Positions 1 to 5,995 of a stretch of DNA of 6,644 bases are shown here, piece after piece. The notes under the pieces were generated by a model, which did not search any database, had not been told where the DNA came from, and saw only the letters and a list, made by a program, of their open reading frames with translations. The position numbers and the translations under genes were made by a program. Position 1 is the first letter of the stretch; each line of letters begins with the position of its first letter. This DNA comes from Rhodobacteraceae bacterium UBA1943. Its GTDB lineage: Bacteria; Pseudomonadota; Alphaproteobacteria; Rhodobacterales; Rhodobacteraceae. The stretch lies in NCBI GenBank assembly GCA_002336845.1, contig DDEX01000057.1, positions 57,005 to 63,648 on the forward strand, read 5' to 3'.

Positions 1-1148
1 TGAGCGAGCCGCAGGAAGGGGTGCTGAACGTCGCCTTCCGCCTGGCCGATGAAGGACAATTGCCGCTGCTGGATCTGAAAGACCTTCAGGCCCTTCTGAC
101 CTTTATCGCCGAGCATGATACCGAGATTTCGGCGCGATATGGCCTTGTCTCTACCACTTCGGTCGGCGCGATCCAGCGGCGCCTTCTGGTGCTGGAGAAC
201 GAAGGCGCGACCGAGATGTTCGGCGAACCGGCGCTGGACCTGATGGACCTGATGCGGGTTGATGGCACGGGCAAGGGCATGGTCAACATTCTTGCCGCCG
301 ACAAGCTGATGAACTCGCCCCGGCTTTACGCCACCTTCCTGTTGTGGCTGTTGTCCGAACTGTTCGAAACGCTGCCCGAGGTCGGTGACCCCGACAAGCC
401 CAAGCTGGTGTTCTTTTTCGATGAAGCGCATCTTCTGTTCACCGATGCACCCAAGGCCCTGATTTCCAAGGTGGAACAGGTCGCCCGGCTGATCCGGTCC
501 AAGGGCGTGGGGGTGTATTTCATCACCCAGAACCCGGCCGACGTGCCCGATGTGATCCTTAGCCAGTTGGGCAACCGGGTGCAGCACGCCTTGCGCGCCT
601 TTACCGCCAAGGACCAGAAAGACCTGAAGCTGGCGGCAGAGACCTATCGCCCCAACCCGCGCTTTCAGATCGAGGATGCCATTCGCGATGTGGGCACGGG
701 TGAGGCTGTGACCTCGTTTCTGGAGGCCAAGGGCATTCCCGGCATGGCCGAGCGCACGCTGGTGCGCCCGCCGCGCAGCCAGTTGGGGCCGGTGGATGCC
801 GCTGTGCGGGCGCAACTGATCGCGGCCTCGCCGATGGGACAAAAGTACAACACGCCTATCGACCGCGACAGTGCCTATGAGCGGCTGCGCGCAAGGGCCG
901 ACAAGGCCGCGCAAGAAGCCACGGCGCAGCAGCAGGCCGATGCCCGCAAGGCCGAAGAAGACAAAGAGTTCGCCCGCGCCCGCCGTTATGATGGCGGCGC
1001 TGACAGCAAGCCCGCCAGCCGCCCCGCTGCCCGCCGGTCGGATTCGATGGGTGAGGCTTTTGCGAAAAGTTTCGTCCGCCAGTTGGGTACAAAGACGGGG
1101 CAGGCGGTGGTGCGGGGGATTCTGGGGTCGATCTTCGGCAAACGCTGA
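1..1148 (+). CDS. HerA-like helicase/ATPase, DUF853 family (5' end outside window)
   Basis: This is the C-terminal part of a cytoplasmic P-loop ATPase of the HerA/FtsK-like class, DUF853 branch (E. coli YjgR type). The reading frame is open from base 3 to the left edge (S-E-P-Q-E-G-V-L-N-V). The GTG at 21 lies inside the conserved segment before 'LLDLKDL' and is therefore not the true start; the N-terminal part with Walker A is missing. Counting from that GTG, Walker B is 'LVFFFDEAH' at residues 129-137, followed by a sensor-like 'FITQNPADVPD' at 167-177 and 'LGNRVQHALRAFT' at 183-195. A charged Ala/Lys/Glu-rich, probably coiled segment spans about 283-325. The end 'FVRQLGTKTGQAVVRGILGSIFGKR' type tail is typical of DUF853. 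Family members are believed to translocate DNA or remodel nucleic acid, but the cellular role is poorly defined. It converges on the CBS-domain gene with 20 bases between the stop codons. Confidence 0.9.
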   Translation, partial: SEPQEGVLNVAFRLADEGQLPLLDLKDLQALLTFIAEHDTEISARYGLVSTTSVGAIQRRLLVLENEGATEMFGEPALDLMDLMRVDGTGKGMVNILAADKLMNSPRLYATFLLWLLSELFETLPEVGDPDKPKLVFFFDEAHLLFTDAPKALISKVEQVARLIRSKGVGVYFITQNPADVPDVILSQLGNRVQHALRAFTAKDQKDLKLAAETYRPNPRFQIEDAIRDVGTGEAVTSFLEAKGIPGMAERTLVRPPRSQLGPVDAAVRAQLIAASPMGQKYNTPIDRDSAYERLRARADKAAQEATAQQQADARKAEEDKEFARARRYDGGADSKPASRPAARRSDSMGEAFAKSFVRQLGTKTGQAVVRGILGSIFGKR

Positions 1149-1172
1149 TCAGAAAATCGGGGTACTGATCAG
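1145..1172. terminator. Inverted repeat between convergent stop codons, possible bidirectional terminator
   Basis: Two copies of the palindrome CTGATCAG (1145-1152 and 1165-1172) can pair as an 8-bp stem around a 12-base loop. The TGA stop of the ATPase gene (1146-1148) lies in the left copy and the TGA stop of the opposing CBS gene (1169-1171, bottom strand) in the right copy. There is no T-run on either side, so intrinsic termination is inferred from position and pairing only. Confidence 0.45.
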
Positions 1173-1999
1173 ACCAGGGGCCGGATCCGCAGCCGCGTGA
1201 TCCGGTTCTCGCGCCGGGCCAGCACCTCGAACCGAAAGCCGTGAAAGCTGAAGGCCTGGCCTTCGACGGGAATCATCTGCGCTTCGTGGATCACAAGGCC
1301 GGCGATGGTGTTGGCCTCGTCATCGGGCAGCGCCCAGTCCATCGCGCGATTCAGGTCGCGGATCGTCATGGCGCCGTCCACCTGCCAGCCGCCGGTCTCA
1401 TCCGGTTTCAGCCCACCGTTTCGCGTTACCACGTCGAACTCGTCGGTGATGTCGCCGACGATCTCTTCCAGAATATCCTCCAGGGTGATCAGGCCGCGCA
1501 GGGCGCCATATTCATCGACTACCAGCGCAAAGGGGGTGCGCCGCTTCAGAAAGGCGCGCATCTGGTCGTCAAGGCTGGTGGTTTCGGGGATGAAATAGGG
1601 CTTCATCGCCACTTTGAGCAGATCAAGCCCCTGTAGGCTGCCTTCCTCCCGCATCAGCCGGTCGGTTTCGCGCCACAAGTCCTTGGCGTGAATCACGCCC
1701 AGAATGTTTTCGCCATCGCCGCGAAAGACGGGCAGGCGCGAATGCGGCGCGGTCATCACCTGGCGCAGAATGGTTTCGGGCGGGGCATCGGCATCGACCA
1801 TCACGATGTCGCGCCGGTGGCGCATGATCTCGTCCACGGTGCGGTCCGACAGGTCCAGCGCGCCAAGCAGGCGGTCGCGCGCCTCTTTCTCGCCAGCGGC
1901 ACCGCCTGCGATATCCTCGCGCAAGGCGACGCGCGCCTCTACCTGAGGCGTGGCGCGGAAAGGGCGAAACAGGGCGGCAAGTATCTGGCGCAGGGTCAT
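1169..1999 (-). CDS. CBS-pair / CorC_HlyC domain protein, soluble, lacking the DUF21 membrane domain
   Basis: This encodes 276 residues from the ATG at 1999. An in-frame TTG at 2035 would add 12 residues, but neither start has a clear ribosome binding site. Residues 54-108 form a first CBS domain ('TVDEIMRHRRDIVMVDAD' to 'GVIHAKDL'). Residues 132-184 form a second ('MKPYFIPETTSLDDQM' to 'LVVDEYGALRGLITLEDILEEIVGDI'). Residues about 200-275 are the CorC_HlyC (transporter-associated) domain. This architecture occurs in the CNNM/CorB/CorC group linked to Mg2+/Co2+ efflux and resistance, where the CBS pair binds adenine nucleotides. The segment 'VALREDIAGG...EKEARDRLLGALDLSDRTVDEIM' resembles the region right after the four-helix DUF21 domain of membrane CorB-type proteins rather than the short TlyC/CorC proteins. 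No transmembrane segment is present upstream. It could be a functional soluble regulator or a 5'-truncated corB-like gene; the remaining domain is intact. It lies downstream of tRNA-Gln on the same strand. Confidence 0.85.
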   Translation of the reverse strand: MTLRQILAALFRPFRATPQVEARVALREDIAGGAAGEKEARDRLLGALDLSDRTVDEIMRHRRDIVMVDADAPPETILRQVMTAPHSRLPVFRGDGENILGVIHAKDLWRETDRLMREEGSLQGLDLLKVAMKPYFIPETTSLDDQMRAFLKRRTPFALVVDEYGALRGLITLEDILEEIVGDITDEFDVVTRNGGLKPDETGGWQVDGAMTIRDLNRAMDWALPDDEANTIAGLVIHEAQMIPVEGQAFSFHGFRFEVLARRENRITRLRIRPLV

Positions 2000-2096
2000 G
2001 ACCCAGTGATGACCGGCAAAGGGTTGCAAGGTCAAGCCATGGCGAACGAATGGCCAAGCCTTTGGCGTACCGGACTTTTCGTGCTGTAAGGAAGTT

Positions 2097-2171
2097 TGGC
2101 TGGGGCGCTAGGGATCGAACCTAGGAATGGCGGTACCAAAAACCGCTGCCTTACCACTTGGCTACGCCCCA
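2097..2171 (-). tRNA. tRNA-Gln (anticodon TTG)
   Basis: The bottom strand folds into a full cloverleaf. The acceptor stem is TGGGGCG (5' end at 2171) with CGCCCCA. The anticodon stem GCGGT/ACCGC encloses the loop TTTTGGT, giving anticodon TTG for glutamine. The T-arm is CCTAG-GTTCGAT-CCTAG-like with the conserved TTCGA. The 3' CCA is encoded (top-strand TGG at 2097-2099). The gene lies between the divergent flavoprotein gene and the CBS-domain gene, about 100 bases upstream of the latter and on the same strand, so read-through into it is possible. Only a weak 5-bp hairpin (2053-2066), without a T-run, lies between them. Confidence 0.96.
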
Positions 2172-2183
2172 ACCGTGCGGCGG

Positions 2184-2212
2184 TGTTTAGCGAAGGCGAT
2201 TGCGCGGTGCAA
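2184..2212 (-). promoter_or_regulatory. Probable promoter of tRNA-Gln
   Basis: On the bottom strand, TTGCAC (2212-2207) and TAAACA (2189-2184) are 17 bases apart, and the -10-like box ends 12 bases before the mature tRNA 5' end. The spacing is ideal, but each hexamer matches the sigma-70 consensus only partly. A promoter here also argues against starting the opposing flavoprotein gene as far upstream as 2200. Confidence 0.4.
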
Positions 2213-2274
2213 GAGGCATTCGGCGAAAAAATCGGGCGATGGACGGGGCCGGTTGCAACGGCTATGCGGGCCAT

Positions 2275-3453
2275 ATGGATCGGGTGGATGTTGCAGTTCT
2301 GGGGGCGGGCGCGGCCGGGCTTATGGCCGGGATCGAGGCCGCGCGGCGTGGGCGGCGGGTGGTGGTGATCGACCACGCCCGGACCGCGGGCGAGAAAATC
2401 CGCATCTCTGGCGGTGGGCGGTGCAACTTCACCAACCTTGGCATCGCGCCCGATCGGTTCCTCTCGCAGAATCCACGCTTTGCGCTTTCGGCGCTGAAAC
2501 GCTTCACCCAGTGGGATTTCATTGCCCGTATGGATGCCGCGCGCATCGCCTGGCACGAAAAGACGCTGGGGCAGTTGTTCTGCGATGGCCCGGCGACGCA
2601 GGTCGTGCAGATGCTGACGGATGATCTGGCCCGCGCGGGCGCAGAGCTGTGGCTGTCTTGCGCGCTGGGAGAGGTGCGCCAGACGGCACAGGGGTTTCAG
2701 GTTGAAACCGCCCGTGGCCCCCTGGTTGCCGAGGCGGTGGTGGTGGCCACCGGCGGCAAATCCATCCCCAAGATGGGCGCGACCGGATATGGATACAAAT
2801 TGGCCGAAGCCTTTGGCCTGCCGCTGGTTGAAACCCGGCCCGCGCTGGTGCCGCTGACCTTTGCCGAGCAGGAACTGACGCGGCTGGCGCCTTTGGCGGG
2901 GGTGGCGGTGCAGGGCCGGGTGTCTTGCGGTAAGACCGGGTTTGATGAGGCGGTGCTGTTTACTCATCGCGGTCTGTCGGGGCCTGCGGTGTTGCAGATT
3001 TCCAGTTACTGGCGCGAAGGGCAGGGGATCGTGGTCGATCTGGCCCCCGGTCGCGATGTTGTGGCCGAGCTGGCGGCGGCCAAACGGGCGCAGGGAAAAT
3101 CGGCGTTGCGCACCGTTCTGGCCCGGATCGTGCCGGAACGGTTGGCCCGTGCGATCGAGGAGGATCTGGGCCTCACCGCGCCGATGGCCGAACTGTCGCA
3201 GGCCACGCTGGCGCGTGTGGCCGAACGGCTGCGCGCCTGGGCCCTGATGCCGGTGGGCAGCGAGGGTTACCGGACGGCCGAGGTGACGCTGGGTGGGGTG
3301 GATACCAATGCGCTTGACGGGCGCACGATGCAGGCGCGCGGCGTGCCGGGGCTGTATTTCGTGGGTGAGGTTGTGGATGTAACCGGCTGGCTGGGCGGGT
3401 ATAATTTCCAGTGGGCCTGGTCGTCCGGCTGGGCCGCGGGGCAGGTGGCATAG
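2275..3453 (+). CDS. BaiN/HI0933-family FAD-dependent oxidoreductase (TIGR03862-like flavoprotein)
   Basis: This is a 392-residue flavoprotein of the HI0933/BaiN family (COG2081), probably cytosolic; the physiological substrate of most members is unknown. The ATG at 2275 was chosen because the dinucleotide-binding fold begins at once: 'VDVAVLGAGAAGLMAG' carries GxGxxG at residues 10-15. Earlier in-frame starts (2200, 2239) add a sequence without recognisable homology and run towards the tRNA promoter. The family hallmark 'GEKIRISGGGRCNFTN' is at residues 39-54, the second FAD-contacting segment 'VVVATGGKSIPKMGATGYGY' at about 155-174, and the C-terminal FAD signature 'GLYFVGEVVDVTGWLGGYNFQWAWSSG' at 359-385. 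The frame looks intact and of normal length for the shorter subfamily. No strong ribosome binding site precedes 2275. It converges on the RidA-family gene with 28 bases between stops. Confidence 0.92.
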   Translation: MDRVDVAVLGAGAAGLMAGIEAARRGRRVVVIDHARTAGEKIRISGGGRCNFTNLGIAPDRFLSQNPRFALSALKRFTQWDFIARMDAARIAWHEKTLGQLFCDGPATQVVQMLTDDLARAGAELWLSCALGEVRQTAQGFQVETARGPLVAEAVVVATGGKSIPKMGATGYGYKLAEAFGLPLVETRPALVPLTFAEQELTRLAPLAGVAVQGRVSCGKTGFDEAVLFTHRGLSGPAVLQISSYWREGQGIVVDLAPGRDVVAELAAAKRAQGKSALRTVLARIVPERLARAIEEDLGLTAPMAELSQATLARVAERLRAWALMPVGSEGYRTAEVTLGGVDTNALDGRTMQARGVPGLYFVGEVVDVTGWLGGYNFQWAWSSGWAAGQVA

Positions 3454-3472
3454 GGGGCGGCGCACCGCCCCC
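3453..3472. terminator. GC-rich hairpin between flavoprotein and RidA genes, possible bidirectional terminator
   Basis: GGGGGCGG (3453-3460) pairs perfectly with CCGCCCCC (3465-3472) around the four-base loop CGCA. It begins on the last base of the flavoprotein TAG and ends 9 bases before the end of the opposing gene's stop codon. No T-run follows. The very stable stem between convergent genes makes termination in both directions the most likely role. Confidence 0.6.
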
Positions 3473-3481
3473 GGCTAGGCG

Positions 3482-3832
3482 TCACACAGCGGCGGTGACG
3501 ATCACTTCCACCAGATACTCGGGCGTCGCCAGCTTTGCCTCTCCCGTGGCGCGGGCGGGCGTGTGGCCTTGCGGAACCCAGGCATCCCAGACCGCGTTCA
3601 TCTCGCCAAAGGTCGAAATGTCCGACAGCCAGATCTGGGCCGAAAGGATGCGGGTCTTGTCGGTGCCCGCGGCGGCGAGGATGCGGTCCACCTCGGCCAG
3701 CGCCTGACGGGTCTGGTCTGCCACGGAGAATCCCGGCTCGCCCACCTGACCGGCAAGCCATGCAATGCCGTTGTAGATGGTCGCTTCCGACATGCGCGGG
3801 CCGATGCCGATGCGTTTGATTTCGTTGGCCAT
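3482..3832 (-). CDS. RidA family protein (YjgF/YER057c/UK114)
   Basis: This is a 116-residue cytosolic protein of the Rid superfamily. RidA proper hydrolyses reactive enamine/imine intermediates released by PLP enzymes; this divergent subgroup may act on other imines or differ in function. The opening 'IKRIGIGPRMSEATIYNGIAWLAGQVG' is typical of the branch annotated as YjgF_YER057c_UK114_like_2. The Arg of 'TPARATGEAKL' (Arg94) corresponds to the substrate-carboxylate-binding arginine of E. coli RidA (Arg105), and Glu109 in 'LVEVIVTA' to the catalytic-site glutamate. Both are present, so imine deaminase activity is plausible. The ATG at 3832 is fixed by a near-perfect ribosome binding site. 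It stands alone, converging on the flavoprotein gene and divergent from the CHAP-domain gene. Confidence 0.93.
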   Translation of the reverse strand: MANEIKRIGIGPRMSEATIYNGIAWLAGQVGEPGFSVADQTRQALAEVDRILAAAGTDKTRILSAQIWLSDISTFGEMNAVWDAWVPQGHTPARATGEAKLATPEYLVEVIVTAAV

Positions 3833-3836
3833 GAAT

Positions 3837-3843
3837 ACCTCCT
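3837..3843 (-). promoter_or_regulatory. Strong ribosome binding site of the RidA-family gene
   Basis: The bottom strand reads AGGAGGT, ending four bases before the ATG at 3832. It is the only near-consensus Shine-Dalgarno sequence found ahead of a gene in this window, and it decides the start codon. Confidence 0.85.
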
Positions 3844-3976
3844 GACGATGGACGGCGAAGTGCTAGCGCGGGCCGACAGCGAAGGAAAGCACAATCCGGC
3901 GCGCCTTTCGGCAGGAAGCTGCCCGGCGTCCCCGGCGGGGGTGGCGGGATTCGGCCAATGCCGGATTGCTGCGGTT

Positions 3977-3992
3977 GCGAAGGGCCCTTCGC
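3977..3992. repeat. 16-bp perfect palindrome in the divergent spacer
   Basis: GCGAAGGGCCCTTCGC reads identically on both strands, 63 bases before the CHAP-domain start and 144 bases before the RidA-family start. A palindrome in a 222-base divergent intergenic region could be an operator for a dimeric regulator, but no regulator gene is nearby and no known site was recognised. Confidence 0.4.
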
Positions 3993-4054
3993 CTGTGCGA
4001 CATGCCTCCCTCAATGGCGGGACAGCCCGCGACCCCTGACCTCAAAGGCCAAAG

Positions 4055-4627
4055 ATGATCGCAAGACCTGTTTCCTCCGCCCTACTGTGTCTGGCCTTTG
4101 CCCTGTCGCCGGGGCTTGGCCATGCGAACGAAGGCGGCAGGGACAAGCCCGCCCACACGAGCGGCGCGAAATTCGTCAAGGTCAAGAAGACTACCCCTGA
4201 GGAGGTTGCGCGTACCGAGCTGAAGGCGGCCGTCGCCGAAGCCGAAAGCACCAAGCCGCGCAAGGGCCGCATCTGGTGCGTGCCCTTTGCCCGGCAGGTC
4301 ACGGGGATCGAGATCAAGGGCAACGCCGCGACCTGGTGGCACAAGGCGGGCGGCCAGTATGAACGCGGCTCGATGCCCCAGATCGGCGCGGTGATGAATT
4401 TCCGCGCCAGCAAGGCGATGCCGATGGGCCATGTCGCCGTGGTGTCAAAGGTGGTGGACGAACGTCAGGTTCTGGTCGATCAGGCCAACTGGATCAGGAA
4501 CCGCATCACCAAGGATACATTGGTGGTCGATGTCTCGGCCCAGAACGACTGGTCGCAGGTGCGGGTTGCGAATGCCGATGGCACGCTGGGCCGCACCAAC
4601 CCGGTTTATGGGTTCATCTATAAATAG
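4055..4627 (+). CDS. Exported CHAP-domain protein, putative peptidoglycan amidase/endopeptidase
   Basis: This 190-residue protein has a signal peptide: hydrophobic residues 7-22 follow Arg4, with probable cleavage after Ala24 ('LGHA-NE'). A charged linker of about 45 residues (Lys/Ala/Glu-rich) precedes a CHAP (NlpC/P60-like cysteine peptidase) domain at about 70-190. The putative catalytic residues are Cys75 in 'IWCVPFARQ', His126 in 'MGHVAVVSKV' and Asn145 in 'LVDQANW'; 'ATWWHKAGGQYERG' and 'IGAVMNF' are standard CHAP landmarks. CHAP enzymes cleave peptide-side amide bonds in peptidoglycan, so a periplasmic wall-remodelling role is expected, though the exact bond cannot be told. The ATG at 4055 has a modest AAAGG site at 4044-4048. 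Its stop is 17 bases from that of the opposing nuclease-like gene. Confidence 0.88.
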   Translation: MIARPVSSALLCLAFALSPGLGHANEGGRDKPAHTSGAKFVKVKKTTPEEVARTELKAAVAEAESTKPRKGRIWCVPFARQVTGIEIKGNAATWWHKAGGQYERGSMPQIGAVMNFRASKAMPMGHVAVVSKVVDERQVLVDQANWIRNRITKDTLVVDVSAQNDWSQVRVANADGTLGRTNPVYGFIYK

Positions 4628-4647
4628 GCCCAGAGCAAATTGGCCTA
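4625..4647. terminator. Inverted repeat spanning both convergent stop codons
   Basis: TAGGCC (4625-4630) and GGCCTA (4642-4647) form a 6-bp stem around an 11-base loop. The left arm begins with the TAG stop of the CHAP gene, and the right arm ends with the TAG stop of the opposing gene read on the bottom strand. The stem is short and has no T-run, so terminator function is uncertain. Confidence 0.35.
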
Positions 4648-5550
4648 GAACGGCGCAATCCAGCGGAACTGCCGTTCAACGGTGACATGGGCGCCATAGC
4701 CCTGCTCCAGCCGCGGGGTGCTCCACCAGCGCATATAGGCTTCGCGCATCGTCTTGCCCTCGGCCATATCAACATAGGCCAAGCTGCGCGAGGTGACCAT
4801 TTCCATCCGTATCGCCGGGATCGTATAGATCAGCAGCACGCCCAGCCCCTGGCTTTGGGCGCGCAGGATCGCGCTGGCCATGGATTTCGTCTCGCGTTCG
4901 ATGGCGTGGCCCAAGGCCCAGTCGTTCAGGAACTGGGATGCCCCGGCGACGGCCATCGCAATCGCCTCGCCCTTGGCCATACGCCCGGCCAGGGCCGAAT
5001 CGATCACCGGCGCGCCCATCGCCTTGGTGATGACGATGTTGCGATCGATATAGCGGTCTTTTGCGGGAATTTTCGGGGCCTGTCGGGCCATGTCGATAAA
5101 GGTGATGCCGCGCGTCTGCATCGGCCCGCTGACGCCGGAAGAGTTCCCACCATAGTTGGTTATGGCAATCCGCACCTTGGGCGGCGGGGCAACCGCGCCA
5201 TTGGCCAGTGTGGCCCTTGTCGCGCGCAGCCGGTCAAGGATCACCTTCTGGTCGGGCACATCGGTCATACCCTCAACCCGGGTGATCAGGCTATCCAGGT
5301 TGGTTGCCAGATTGCGCAAGGGGTCAATCGCCGTGCCCGAAGCCACATTGCCCGATGACTTGTAGGCCTTGTTGTCAAAGATGATCAGATCGCTGGTCAG
5401 GGGATTGAAAGCCACGCCATCAAAGCCCGGCGCATTGGCCGCGTGCCCCGCCGACCCGCCGGGCCCTTCGACAAAGTAATACCCTTCGGCGCCCAGAAAG
5501 AACCCTGCGCCCTGTTCGCCGAAATACCCTTTGTCCAGCCGGTCAGCCAT
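4645..5550 (-). CDS. Hypothetical protein with PD-(D/E)XK-nuclease-like N-terminal region, possible toxin/effector domain
   Basis: I do not recognise this 301-residue protein by name. Residues 8-28 look helical and contain Glu12, Glu22 and Glu28. They are followed by 'GFDGVAFNP' (Asp44), then 'SDLIIFDNKAYKSSGNV' (Asp59-Asn60-Lys61). An Asp, a turn, then a hydrophobic strand ending D-x-K is the PD-(D/E)XK nuclease core pattern. A strand 'KVRIAITNYGGNSSGVS' follows at 125-141. The second half (about 190-275) is mostly helical ('GASQFLNDWALGHAIERETKSMASAILRAQSQ'), and the tail is aromatic ('MRWWSTPRLEQGYG'). There is no signal peptide. The GTG at 5637 would add 29 residues; the ATG at 5550 was preferred because the compact domain starts there and a possible promoter lies between. 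Neither start has a good ribosome binding site. Such domains occur as C-terminal modules of polymorphic toxins and injected effectors; that role is inference. No immunity gene is evident next to it. Confidence 0.75.
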   Translation of the reverse strand: MADRLDKGYFGEQGAGFFLGAEGYYFVEGPGGSAGHAANAPGFDGVAFNPLTSDLIIFDNKAYKSSGNVASGTAIDPLRNLATNLDSLITRVEGMTDVPDQKVILDRLRATRATLANGAVAPPPKVRIAITNYGGNSSGVSGPMQTRGITFIDMARQAPKIPAKDRYIDRNIVITKAMGAPVIDSALAGRMAKGEAIAMAVAGASQFLNDWALGHAIERETKSMASAILRAQSQGLGVLLIYTIPAIRMEMVTSRSLAYVDMAEGKTMREAYMRWWSTPRLEQGYGAHVTVERQFRWIAPF

Positions 5551-5610
5551 CTGAAATCGCCATGAAAAATGGTGCGCCGCAAAATCGGCAAAGCCTGAAA
5601 AGATATAGGT

Positions 5611-5639
5611 ATCATGCCAGAAACCTGACGCTTGCACAA
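5611..5639 (-). promoter_or_regulatory. Possible promoter of the nuclease-like gene
   Basis: On the bottom strand, TTGTGC (5639-5634) and CATGAT (5616-5611) are 17 bases apart, about 60 bases upstream of the ATG at 5550. The hexamers are only partial sigma-70 matches. If real, the transcript would start downstream of the alternative GTG at 5637 and would support the 5550 start. Confidence 0.25.
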
Positions 5640-5888
5640 TCTTGAGTTGCGCACGTTAGGGGGTGATTCTGCCGTTTCGCAGGGGATTTCACCCAAAGGG
5701 CGCAGGCAGAGCATTCCTGCGGGCGTATTCTGCGGAACGGCGGCAGCGGCCCAAGGGGATTGGTTTCCAAACATCGTCCAATATCTGGGCAAAGGCATAC
5801 AATCCCTGTTTTCGAGACCATACTGGCCGAAAGTACATGTCTGGAAATGCTAGTTCCCCAAGGGGTCTGCTTTCGCTTAGGTAGAGAT
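5640..5888. other. Non-coding stretch with a hairpin at 5661-5694 and no convincing gene
   Basis: Short frames cross this stretch on both strands, but none shows family features, a ribosome binding site or the codon use of the neighbours. It contains a nested hairpin: GGGTGA (5661-5666) pairs with TCACCC (5689-5694), enclosing CTGC (5669-5672) with GCAG (5679-5682). It also holds three similar C-run/AA/G-run motifs, at 5692-5700, 5750-5758 and 5856-5865. On the bottom strand the hairpin would lie upstream of the possible promoter of the nuclease-like gene. A leader or regulatory role is possible but unproven. Confidence 0.4.
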
Positions 5889-5972
5889 GTGCGAGAAAGA
5901 ATATTGGTCTGTGGTTGTCTGGTAAACGGTTGCGTCAGTTTGTAACGATTGTATCCTTTCTCGCACTTTTTT
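5889..5972 (+). ncRNA. Candidate structured RNA: long inverted repeat ending in a T-run
   Basis: GTGCGAGAAAG (5889-5899) is perfectly complementary to CTTTCTCGCAC (5956-5966). After one mismatch the stem continues for four more pairs (5901-5904 with 5951-5954, one of them G-U). Six Ts follow immediately at 5967-5972. Read rightwards this gives a 15-pair interrupted stem with a loop of about 46 bases and a U-tail. It could be a small RNA, an attenuator/leader for the small frame starting at 5996, or a terminator with an unusually large loop. The stretch is AT-richer than its surroundings. No Rfam family was recognised. Confidence 0.35.
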
Positions 5973-5995
5973 GAATACTATTTGACGAGTTGACT

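Noticed and set aside
21..23. GTG at 21 as the start of the HerA-like ATPase gene
   Set aside because: The frame is open to the left edge and the codons before 21 continue the conserved protein, so the gene starts outside the window.
2200..2274. N-terminal extension of the flavoprotein from 2200 or 2239
   Set aside because: The extra 12-25 residues match no family feature, have no ribosome binding site and run towards the likely tRNA-Gln promoter; the FAD-binding fold begins right after the ATG at 2275.
2032..3465. 477-codon frame on the bottom strand opposite the flavoprotein gene
   Set aside because: The sequence is rich in His, Arg, Pro and Gln, typical of the antisense of a GC-rich gene. 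It also runs through the tRNA-Gln gene and has no recognisable domain.
3833..4054. Short frames in the RidA/CHAP spacer
   Set aside because: They are Arg-rich chance frames without start signals; the spacer is better read as a divergent regulatory region.
4687..5358. 223-codon top-strand frame opposite the nuclease-like gene
   Set aside because: It is His/Arg/Gly-rich antisense composition with no domain; the bottom-strand frame is the one with a coherent fold pattern.
5551..5637. GTG at 5637 as the start of the nuclease-like gene
   Set aside because: It adds 29 residues outside the compact domain, lacks a ribosome binding site and overlaps a possible promoter. The longer form is not excluded.
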